Shown here in pieces: positions 1 through 5,601 of a DNA stretch of 9,435 bases; position 1 is the first letter of the stretch, and each line of letters begins with the position of its first letter. Location of the stretch: NCBI GenBank assembly GCA_016179165.1, contig JACORX010000305.1, positions 1 through 9,435 on the forward strand, written 5' to 3'. The notes beneath the pieces were generated by a model. It did no database searches. It saw nothing but the letters and a program-made list of their open reading frames with translations, and had not been told where the DNA came from. The position numbers were made by a program, and so were the translations under genes. The DNA comes from Candidatus Rokuibacteriota bacterium (GTDB lineage: Bacteria; Methylomirabilota; Methylomirabilia; Rokubacteriales; CSP1-6).

Positions 1-561
1 CACTGCCACCTCGTCCACGGACGCATGAACCTTGTCACGGTCGAGATGGGGCGCTGCACCTTCGTGGCGCCAGAGATCCCCATGAACGGGCCGGAGCGCG
101 AGGTGGTCAAGGTGCCGCTCCAGGTGGGCCGCGAGACGCTCCTGGTCACGGCCGTGTCGGTGGGCAACCCGCACTGCGTGGTCTTCGTGAACGAGCTGGA
201 CGAGGCGCGTGTGAGGGCGCTGGGGCCGCAGATCGAGCGCCATCCGGCCTTCCCCAACCGCACCAACGTCCAGTTCGCGCGCGTGGCGTCGCGCTCGCAG
301 GTGGACATCCTGATCTGGGAGCGCGGGGCGGGCTACACGCTGGCGTCGGGCTCGTCCTCGTCCGCCGTCGCGTGCGCGGCGGTCAAGAACGCATTGTGCG
401 ACCACGGGCTCGTCACGGTGCGGATGCCCGGTGGCACGCTCGAGGTGGACGTCCGGCCGGACTGGTCCATCCGGCTCAAGGGCCCAGTGGAGGAGGTCTA
501 CGCCGGCACCTTCGCCCGCGATCTCATGGATGCGCTCAAGGCCCGGCCCGCGCCCGATTGA
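1..561 (+). CDS. dapF: Diaminopimelate epimerase (DapF) family protein, C-terminal part (5' end outside window)
   Basis: The family interconverts LL- and meso-diaminopimelate in the cytoplasm, for lysine and peptidoglycan synthesis. The frame is open from base 1, so the ATG at 25 is internal and the N-terminal domain with the first catalytic cysteine lies outside the window. About 186 residues are visible. Family motifs appear in order: SVGNPHCVVF (about 157-186), a TNVQF segment (about 262-276) and ERGAGYT (about 319-339). In ordinary DapF the last motif runs into A-C-G-T/S-G, where the Cys is the second acid/base residue. Here the segment reads ASGSSSSAVAC, and the TCG codon at 346-348 puts Ser at the Cys position. 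The usual Glu of ERGAGET is Tyr. The protein is therefore a DapF-fold member, but whether it epimerises diaminopimelate is uncertain. The gene ends 4 bases from a convergent minus-strand dehydrogenase fragment. Confidence 0.85.
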   Translation, partial: HCHLVHGRMNLVTVEMGRCTFVAPEIPMNGPEREVVKVPLQVGRETLLVTAVSVGNPHCVVFVNELDEARVRALGPQIERHPAFPNRTNVQFARVASRSQVDILIWERGAGYTLASGSSSSAVACAAVKNALCDHGLVTVRMPGGTLEVDVRPDWSIRLKGPVEEVYAGTFARDLMDALKARPAPD

Positions 562-565
562 CGTC

Positions 566-802
566 TCAGGCGGCTGAAAGGGGCCCATCCGCGCCGGCCG
601 CGGTCGAGATCGAGACGGTATCCGTGACGTCGAGCGAGGTGGGAGTGAGCCGCGCCGAGCCCTGGGCCCGGAGCGCCTCGGCATCGCCCTGCTTGCGCAC
701 GCCCGCGAAGGCGCTCCAACCCGAGTGGTCCAAATGAAGCGCGCACGCGGCGCCGATGCCGGTCGAGGCTCCCGTGATCACGACCGACTTCGCCGTGGCC
801 AT
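566..802 (-). pseudogene. Truncated short-chain dehydrogenase/reductase (SDR), N-terminal fragment
   Basis: Only 78 residues remain of a family that normally has about 250-290. The N-terminal half of a Rossmann fold is clear: strand 1 (SVVITGAS), the cofactor-binding TGASTGIG motif at residues 10-17, and the SLDVTD segment after strand 3, whose Asp normally contacts the adenine ring. The NNAG motif and the catalytic Ser-Tyr-Lys residues are absent. The frame ends in TGA at 566-568, four bases beyond the dapF stop, so the missing part cannot continue in any frame without entering intact dapF. The ATG lies 2 bases after the stop of the upstream membrane-protein gene, so it was probably the last gene of the FKBP/membrane-protein operon. 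Recombination that removed its 3' end is the simplest explanation. A functional 78-residue peptide cannot be excluded. Confidence 0.75.
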
Positions 803-804
803 GC

Positions 805-1923
805 TCAGAGGGCGTCCGACAGCCGCTTGGCGGCCACTCCGCCCACGAGGGCGGCGACGAAGGTGATGATGAAGGCGGCGAGTGTGGGCCCGGCACCGGG
901 GACCATCGCGGCCAGGGCTGGTCTCGCGGTGGTGTACCAGCCGCCGGCGATGAACAGCAGGAGGCTGAACGCGACGGTGGACGCGACGGGGCGGCGGCGG
1001 GCGTCCACCAGCGCCATCCCGACGACCGCTGCCGAGCCCATGTACAGGAGCGGCAGGCCGCCCACCCGCCCCGGCGTCACGCCGTTCTTCCTCGCCATGA
1101 TGTTGGCCACGGCGATGGGCGAGGTCGGATCCTTGGCGATCTCCTCTTCGATGACGGACACCGGCTGCATCACCTCGAAGCCCGCGCGCGCGACCCGGAG
1201 CCCCGCCATGCCCACGAGCGCCACGACGACGAGGACGAGGGCCGGCGTCCAGCGGTTTCCCGAGAGCCGTGCTGCCGGCACCAGGGCGAGCGGCAGGAGG
1301 AAGGCGGCGATGACGGCGAAGGTGTAGAAGCGGACGCCGCCGTAGAGGTAGGCGATGCGGAACGACGGGTCCACGACGAGATGGAGACTGCCGTACAGCG
1401 TCGCGCCCGTGAGGACCATGGCGGCGAGCCGAGCGCGACTCCCCGCCGAGTAGACTTCATCGGCGATGGTCAGGCAGGCCCACGCATTGATCACCGCCCC
1501 GAGGATGCCCATGAGATGCGGCGGGCTCCAGAGCGTCACGTCGATACCGAAGAGCCGGTGCCAGAGATCGTCGATGGGCGCGGCGATGATGGTGACCGAG
1601 ATGCCCCAGGCGGCCAGCTGGAAGCCGCGGCTGCCGCGGAGCCCCAGCACCCTCACGCCGCCCGTCCCGCGCCACGTCTCCCAGAAGAGCACGCCGAAGG
1701 AGAGGAACACAGCCGCGCTGACGCCCGCGTAGGTGATGAGATGCGGCGGGATCCAGAACGAGTCGCGCCCGATCAGGACGTGCCACTGGATATCCCACTG
1801 GACGCCCCAGCCCGTGACGATCTTCGACGCCAGCAGCGCCCAGAGCGCGGCGCGCTTGAGCCCCAGCGCCTCGGCGGGCACGCGGACGGCCCCGAAGGGC
1901 AGAGCGCTCGCGCGGGTGCTCAC
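805..1923 (-). CDS. Polytopic membrane protein with duplicated WH-G-D-PPH motif, function unknown
   Basis: This 372-residue protein starts at GTG, 9 bases after the FKBP stop, with no clear ribosome binding site; translational coupling is plausible. I judge about eight to nine hydrophobic segments by eye, including regions near residues 25-40, 62-82, 102-117, 138-155, 165-182, 196-216, 227-243, 291-306, 315-330 and 347-366. The notable feature is an internal repeat. D44-x-x-W47-H48-x3-G52-x-D54, followed by W57-x-P59-P60-H61-L62, recurs as D118-x-x-W121-H122-x3-G126-x-D128, followed by W132-x-P134-P135-H136-L137, with one extra residue in the second copy. H181 and D185 in a third segment may belong to the same polar cluster. 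The paired His and Asp residues at membrane edges suggest a metal or cofactor site, which is inference. I do not recognise a named family. Its operon partners are an exported prolyl isomerase and a broken SDR. Confidence 0.85.
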   Translation of the reverse strand: MSTRASALPFGAVRVPAEALGLKRAALWALLASKIVTGWGVQWDIQWHVLIGRDSFWIPPHLITYAGVSAAVFLSFGVLFWETWRGTGGVRVLGLRGSRGFQLAAWGISVTIIAAPIDDLWHRLFGIDVTLWSPPHLMGILGAVINAWACLTIADEVYSAGSRARLAAMVLTGATLYGSLHLVVDPSFRIAYLYGGVRFYTFAVIAAFLLPLALVPAARLSGNRWTPALVLVVVALVGMAGLRVARAGFEVMQPVSVIEEEIAKDPTSPIAVANIMARKNGVTPGRVGGLPLLYMGSAAVVGMALVDARRRPVASTVAFSLLLFIAGGWYTTARPALAAMVPGAGPTLAAFIITFVAALVGGVAAKRLSDAL

Positions 1924-1932
1924 CGAATCGGT

Positions 1933-2439
1933 CTACTTTGCGGGCGGCTCGACCGAGACCACCTTGACGTCGAAGAAGAGCGTCTGTCCTGCCAACGGGT
2001 GGTTGAGGTCGAGCAGCACGGTCGTGTCCTTGACGGCCTTCACCGTGACCGGCCGCGGCTGCCCGTCCTGGCCGCGAGCCAAGAGGCGCGTGCCTACCAC
2101 GGCAGCGCCCTGTGGCAGGACGTTCTTCGGCACCTCGGCCTCGGCCTTGGGATCCACCGGACCGTAGCCGTCCTCCGGCTTGACCGTGACCTTCTTGCTG
2201 TCGCCGGCCTTCATGCCCAGGAGCGCGTTGTCCAGGCCCGGGATGATCTGCTTCGCGCCCTGCGTGAAGGCCAGCGCCTCCTTGCCGGTATTGGTATCGA
2301 GCACCGCACCCTTGTCGTCCTTGAGCGTGTACTCGATCTTGACCGAGGAGCCTTTTTCGATGGCCGCCGTGGGCTGCGCCCCTACGGGCGCGGCGGCCAG
2401 CAGGACCAACAGCGCCACCAGTGTGCCGAGGGAACGCAT
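1933..2439 (-). CDS. Exported SlyD-like FKBP-type peptidyl-prolyl cis-trans isomerase
   Basis: This 168-residue prolyl isomerase probably acts as a folding helper outside the cytoplasm. Residues 1-21 form a signal peptide: an Arg at position 2, a Leu/Val/Ala-rich core, and a V-G-A/Q cleavage site after A21. The mature part follows the SlyD/FKBP plan: VKIEYTL (33-39), VLDTN (46-50), IIPGLDNALLGMKAGD (65-80) and the PEDGYG loop (88-93). An inserted flap (IF) domain covers about 95-142, and DLNHPLAGQTLFF (144-156) closes the FKBP fold. The ATG at 2439 is chosen because GGAGG lies 7 bases upstream and it gives a proper signal peptide; the frame stays open to 2910 but that extension is low-complexity Arg/Pro/Gly. 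It is the first gene of a minus-strand operon with the membrane protein 9 bases downstream. Classical SlyD is cytoplasmic and has a His-rich tail; this one is exported and has no such tail. Confidence 0.93.
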   Translation of the reverse strand: MRSLGTLVALLVLLAAAPVGAQPTAAIEKGSSVKIEYTLKDDKGAVLDTNTGKEALAFTQGAKQIIPGLDNALLGMKAGDSKKVTVKPEDGYGPVDPKAEAEVPKNVLPQGAAVVGTRLLARGQDGQPRPVTVKAVKDTTVLLDLNHPLAGQTLFFDVKVVSVEPPAK

Positions 2440-2938
2440 CAACCAGCCTCCATAGCGCCGACGCGGGAATGTGAACACTGAAACGAGCTTACACCCGCCT
2501 CTGCCAGGCCAGCAAGCTTCCTCAGGCGCGGCGCAGGGCCACGCGCCCGGCCCACGGCCCTCGCCGGGCTCGCCATCCGAGGCGCAGACTGTGCCGGGAT
2601 CCTGGGTCGCGGCGCGAGGTGGTGATCGTCCGGGACGCCGATCGCATCGAGCGGACGGCGTGGTGCCGGCTTCTCGAGGGGCGTCTCGACCTTTCGCTGC
2701 TTGGACTCGACCTCCACGGACCCGAGCCGCCCAACGACGCACGAGTCTTCGTTTCCGGTGCGTCTCCTCTGTGGTATCCATGGAGCCATCGAGGCAGTGC
2801 CCCATCGGCCAGGCGGATAGCCCTGATCGTCGATCGCCGGCCCCGGGCGCGAATTTCGAGGTGAACCTGCCGACGAGTTGGGGTAGGGTCGTGGCGTACG
2901 GCAACAACAACCCGCTGCTGGAGGGGCCGAATCAGGCC
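2440..2938. other. Divergent intergenic region between the FKBP and hydrolase genes
   Basis: About 500 bases separate two divergently transcribed genes, so promoters for both should lie here. On the minus strand TTGCTG and TAAGCT with an 18-base spacer (within about 2480-2520) is a weak sigma70-like candidate for the FKBP gene. Several frames are open across the region on both strands, as usual in GC-rich DNA. The most gene-like are a GTG-started 81-codon plus frame (2619-2864) and a minus frame over about 2440-2800. Neither has a recognisable domain, and they overlap each other, so no gene is called. Confidence 0.5.
2447..2451 (-). promoter_or_regulatory. Ribosome binding site of the FKBP gene
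   Basis: The minus strand reads GGAGG here, with a 7-base spacer to the ATG at 2439. It decides between this start and the much longer open frame upstream. Confidence 0.8.
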
Positions 2939-4090
2939 ATGTGGACCTGGCTGCGGTTGCTGCGCGCTCTGCTGCTCTCGGGCCCGATTGCGCTGGCGAC
3001 CTTCGCGACGCCGGCACAGTCGGCGGCTGCCGTGCCCGGGCCGTGCGTCGAGGGTGTCCTGCCGAGCGGCGCTCTTTCCCTGATCTGCATCCCCAGCGAG
3101 GGCTGGAACGGCGACCTGGTTGTCTACGCCCACGGATACGTCGCCTACAACGAGCCCATCGACTTCTATCACCTTACCCTGCCGGACGGCACCTCCGTGC
3201 CGGACATCGTTCAGGCCCTCGGGTTCGCCTTCGCCAACACGAGCTGCCGGACGAATGGGCTGGCGGTCCTCCAGTGCGCCGATGATATCCGCGAGCTGGT
3301 GGCGGCCTTTGCGACGGTCTCCGGGACGCCGCCACCGCACACGTATATCACTGGAGTCTCGGAAGGCGGACTCATCACCGCGCTCTTGGTCGAGCAGTCA
3401 CCCGGACTCTTCAGCGGGGGTCTTGCCGCATGCGGGCCCATCGGCAGCTTCAGGAAGCACGTCAAGTACATCGGCGATTTCCGCGTGCTCTTCGACTACT
3501 TCTTCCCGAGCGTCCTGCCGCCGAGCCCGATCAGCATCCCTCAAGACGCGATCGATCGCTGGGAGGATACCTACGAGCCGGCGGTCGAGTCGGCCATCGC
3601 CGCCGGTCACGGCGCCTCCCTCCAGCTGATCAACACCTCGAAGGCCGCGGTCGATCCGAACGACCCGACGACCGTGACGACGACGGCGGTGAACGTGCTC
3701 TGGTACAACATCTTCGGCACCCATGACGCGACCGAAAAGCTCGGGGGCAACCCCTACGACAATACGAGCCGCCTTTACATGGGATCGGCGAACGACCTCA
3801 AGCTCAACTTGAGCGTGCAGCGGTTCGCCGCTGACCCGGAGGCGCTGGCCTCCCTCGTCGCCTACGAGACCACGGGCAAGCTCACGATCCCGCTGGTGAC
3901 GCTCCACACCACCGGGGACGAGCAGGTCCCCTTCTGGCACGAGGCGCTCTACCTCGCGAAGGTCCGGTCCAGCAAGACGGGGAGCCTCCTCACCCAGATT
4001 CCGGTCGCGCGGTACGGCCACTGTAACTTCACCACCCAGGAGATCGTGGGGGCGTTCCTCCGGCTGGTTGCTCAGGTGACGCGGCGATAG
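2939..4090 (+). CDS. Secreted alpha/beta hydrolase (serine esterase/peptidase-like)
   Basis: This is a 383-residue serine hydrolase, probably exported. Residues 1-30 look like a signal peptide: Arg residues at 6 and 9, a Leu/Ala core, and cleavage near TPAQSAAA. The fold markers are LVVYAHGY (60-67, oxyanion-hole HG), the nucleophile elbow G139-V-S141-E-G143, an acid candidate D327 in TTGDEQVP, and the histidine H361 in RYGHCNF near the C-terminus. The order Ser, Asp, His matches a complete catalytic triad. The segment between about 180 and 300 is a large lid-like insertion. Cys36, Cys50, Cys103, Cys113, Cys165 and Cys362 could form disulfides, as expected outside the cytoplasm. The frame is open back to 2471, but the ATG at 2939 gives the signal peptide and has GGAGGGG 12 bases upstream. 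In-frame GTG codons at 2861 and 2891 are alternatives. The substrate cannot be told; tannase/feruloyl-esterase-like, polyester or peptide substrates are all possible. Confidence 0.85.
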   Translation: MWTWLRLLRALLLSGPIALATFATPAQSAAAVPGPCVEGVLPSGALSLICIPSEGWNGDLVVYAHGYVAYNEPIDFYHLTLPDGTSVPDIVQALGFAFANTSCRTNGLAVLQCADDIRELVAAFATVSGTPPPHTYITGVSEGGLITALLVEQSPGLFSGGLAACGPIGSFRKHVKYIGDFRVLFDYFFPSVLPPSPISIPQDAIDRWEDTYEPAVESAIAAGHGASLQLINTSKAAVDPNDPTTVTTTAVNVLWYNIFGTHDATEKLGGNPYDNTSRLYMGSANDLKLNLSVQRFAADPEALASLVAYETTGKLTIPLVTLHTTGDEQVPFWHEALYLAKVRSSKTGSLLTQIPVARYGHCNFTTQEIVGAFLRLVAQVTRR

Positions 4091-4196
4091 CCGCGAGCGC
4101 CGTGCGCTCCGGCTTCTACCTCCCGCCGCGGAGGGCGTTCATGATGGCGTCGGCCCTCGACGCTCTCGCCGCTCGGCCAATAGGCCTGAACCCGCG

Positions 4197-4205
4197 TGCT
4201 AGAAT
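4197..4205 (+). promoter_or_regulatory. Extended -10 promoter of the MNT-HEPN operon, probably leaderless
   Basis: TG at 4197-4198, one base, then TAGAAT at 4200-4205 form an extended -10 element (5 of 6 matches to TATAAT). No good -35 box is visible 16-18 bases upstream, which extended -10 promoters tolerate. The ATG at 4212 is 7 bases after the box, which is where transcription would start, and there is no Shine-Dalgarno sequence. A leaderless mRNA is inferred. Confidence 0.5.
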
Positions 4206-4211
4206 CGCGTC

Positions 4212-4625
4212 ATGGTGGCCACCGAGATCGAGCGGTTCGTCGAGCAACTCGCGGACCTCGGCGTGATCGCCCCGTCCGTGGAGATCGTCGTCCTGTTCGG
4301 GTCAATGGCTCGGGGCAGGTCACGACCGGACAGTGACGTGGACATCGCCGTCCTCTGTGACGGACCCACCGATCTGGACGCGCTCTACCTGCTCCTGGCG
4401 CCACGCCTTGCCACCGGCGCGTTGGACCTGACGGATCTCCGGCGTGCCGGCTCCTTGCTGGCGTTCCAGGTGGCCCGGCATGGGCGGCTGCTTTATGAGC
4501 GGAACCCGGGCACGTTCCGCAGCTTCCAGTCGCTGGCCTCGCGCCGGTACTGCGATACCGACAAGCTCCGTCGGGCGCAACGCCGGGCGATCCACGCCTT
4601 CCTCGAGCGTCACGGCCTCGAATGA
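4212..4625 (+). CDS. mntA: MntA-type nucleotidyltransferase (antitoxin of a HEPN-MNT module)
   Basis: This 137-residue minimal nucleotidyltransferase is predicted to be the antitoxin that AMPylates the adjacent HepT toxin. In the characterised Shewanella pair, MntA transfers AMP from ATP to the Tyr of the HepT RX4HXY motif. The sequence shows an exact GSX10DXD signature: G30-S31, ten residues (MARGRSRPDS), then D42-V-D44. A third acidic residue, D72 or D75, is in the LDLTDL strand. These are the metal/ATP-binding residues of the DNA polymerase beta superfamily, and all seem intact. The length is normal for the family. The stop overlaps the next start as ATGA (4622-4625), so the two proteins are translationally coupled. 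The gene follows the hydrolase by 121 bases and has its own promoter candidate. The name is shared with an unrelated manganese transporter gene. Confidence 0.92.
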   Translation: MVATEIERFVEQLADLGVIAPSVEIVVLFGSMARGRSRPDSDVDIAVLCDGPTDLDALYLLLAPRLATGALDLTDLRRAGSLLAFQVARHGRLLYERNPGTFRSFQSLASRRYCDTDKLRRAQRRAIHAFLERHGLE

Positions 4626-5056
4626 GCCCGGTCGGCGCCGCCCTCGTTCGCCGCAAGCTGGCCCGGATCGCCGCCTCGCTCGACGCGCTGGGGCCCCTCG
4701 CGCGGCTCACGCTTCCCGAGTACCGCGCGCGTCTCTACGAGCGGAAGGCAGCCGAGCGATTCCTCCAGGAAGGCATCGAGGCGGCGCTGGACGTCAACGC
4801 GCACCTCATCGCGGAGCTGGGCGCCGAGGTGCCGGACGACTACTACGGAGGGTTCGTGAAGCTCGGCAGCCTCGGCGTACTACCGCGGGAGCTGGCGCTC
4901 TCGCTGGCGCCGTCGGCCGGCCTCCGAAATCGCCTCGTGCACGAATACGAGTCCCTCGACGATGCCAAGGTGCTGGCGTCGATCGGCACGCTCCGCGCTC
5001 AGTACCCGTCCTACGTGCAAGCCATCGAGTCGTACCTGAGCAAGGCCGGCGCCTAG
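4622..5056 (+). CDS. hepT: HepT-like HEPN domain RNase toxin (DUF86 family)
   Basis: This 144-residue, mostly alpha-helical HEPN protein is predicted to be the ribonuclease toxin of the MNT-HEPN pair. The diagnostic RX4HXY motif is present as R102-N-R-L-V-H107-E-Y109. In the family, Arg and His are the RNase residues and the Tyr is the site AMPylated by the antitoxin. All three are present, so the toxin looks active and controllable. Other family features are the helical segment with RLYERKAAERFLQEGIEAAL (38-57), and DDYYGGFVKLGSLGVL (72-87) before the active site. The start overlaps the antitoxin stop by 4 bases. Antitoxin-first order is the reverse of the Shewanella hepT-mntA operon, but I believe both orders occur. 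Nothing visible links it to a defence island; the neighbours are an unrelated hydrolase and a sugar dehydrogenase. Confidence 0.92.
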   Translation: MSPVGAALVRRKLARIAASLDALGPLARLTLPEYRARLYERKAAERFLQEGIEAALDVNAHLIAELGAEVPDDYYGGFVKLGSLGVLPRELALSLAPSAGLRNRLVHEYESLDDAKVLASIGTLRAQYPSYVQAIESYLSKAGA

Positions 5057-5114
5057 CCAATCGCGGGCTCCGTCCAGCCGATCGTCCTGCGGAGGGACTC
5101 ACGGTTGGCACAGA

Positions 5115-5136
5115 GGGCCCCACGCTTCAGGGGCCC
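5115..5136. repeat. GC-rich inverted repeat (hairpin) downstream of hepT
   Basis: Seven perfect G/C pairs (5115-5121 with 5130-5136) enclose the loop ACGCTTCA. It lies about 60 bases after the hepT stop. It could help terminate or stabilise the toxin-antitoxin mRNA, but there is no T-run after it on either strand, so it is not a classical intrinsic terminator. Confidence 0.4.
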
Positions 5137-5222
5137 CGCAGGTGGGGAGCAGTCGATGCGCGCAGGAGTCTCGGTCATGCGCTGTTCTCGGCCGCTGCCT
5201 GGTCGGTGCTGCCGAGGATGGG

Positions 5223-5399
5223 CTATCCCGCCACCACGACCGCGATCTGTCGAAACGGTCGCCTGTCCAGAATCTCGAGGCGGTCATTCGCACCGTAGGC
5301 GGTAAGAGCCAATAGCTGCTCAAACAAGTCAAGCCCACGTGAGCGGGTTTCGGGCTCGTCACTGGTGCCGTCTTCGCCGAGGAATGTCCTGCCTGCCAT
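5223..5399 (-). CDS. Possible small protein of 58 residues, function unknown
   Basis: An ATG at 5399 has GAGGA 9 bases upstream on the minus strand and opens a 58-codon frame to TAG. The product begins MAGRTFLGED, is rich in Asp and Glu in the first half, continues with a helix-like LDLFEQLLALTAYG, and ends RPFRQIAVVVAG. The mix of acidic, aromatic and aliphatic residues is more like a real protein than the Arg/Pro-rich shadow frames nearby. The frame is also open upstream to an ATG at 5531 (102 codons), but that extension has no good ribosome binding site and part of it is low-complexity. I recognise no family. Gene identity rests only on the ribosome binding site and composition. Confidence 0.4.
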   Translation of the reverse strand: MAGRTFLGEDGTSDEPETRSRGLDLFEQLLALTAYGANDRLEILDRRPFRQIAVVVAG

Positions 5400-5589
5400 G
5401 TCGCGCGTTCCTCTGTTATCATGGCCGCGTCGATCCCCCGCGGGCGAGGCGGCGTGATCCTGTAGCCGGTGTAACCCGATGGCCACACCGGACTCGTTCT
5501 CGCGTGCGAGCTTCTCGGGATCCCGATACATCCGGTCGACAAAGACCCGCGCTCGGCGCCTGAGTGTCCCTGCGCCGGCGCTAAGAGGG

Positions 5590-5594
5590 GGAGG
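5590..5594 (+). promoter_or_regulatory. Ribosome binding site of the sugar dehydrogenase gene
   Basis: GGAGG ends 7 bases before the ATG at 5602. It decides this start over the ATG at 5479, whose extra 41 codons are Arg/Ser-rich and would bury the signal peptide. Confidence 0.75.
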
Positions 5595-5601
5595 CGCCGT
5601 C

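Larger units (their letters stand above)
5057..5601. other. Mostly non-coding region between hepT and the sugar dehydrogenase
   Basis: Apart from the possible 58-codon gene at 5223-5399 (minus), no gene is convincing. A GC-rich hairpin sits at 5115-5136 (GGGCCCC, 8-base loop, GGGGCCC) without a T-run. A 7-base inverted repeat (CCGGTGT at 5466-5472, ACACCGG at 5485-5491) lies upstream of the dehydrogenase and could be an operator or chance. Open frames on the minus strand cross the region but shift in character and have no domain I recognise. Confidence 0.5.

Noticed and set aside
1381..2481. 366-codon open frame on the plus strand
   Set aside because: It is antisense to the membrane protein and FKBP genes and has Arg/Glu/Gly-rich shadow composition.
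2440..2910. N-terminal extension of the FKBP gene to 2910
   Set aside because: The extension is Arg/Pro/Gly-rich with no fold, while ATG 2439 has a GGAGG and begins a signal peptide.
2471..2938. N-terminal extension of the alpha/beta hydrolase to 2471
   Set aside because: It would bury the signal peptide and is low-complexity; ATG 2939 has an upstream GGAGGGG.
3398..4021. 207-codon minus frame rich in charged residues
   Set aside because: It is antisense to the hydrolase gene, whose catalytic motifs are intact.
5115..5136. Intrinsic terminator for hepT
   Set aside because: The hairpin is strong but has no T-run on either strand, so it is listed only as an inverted repeat.
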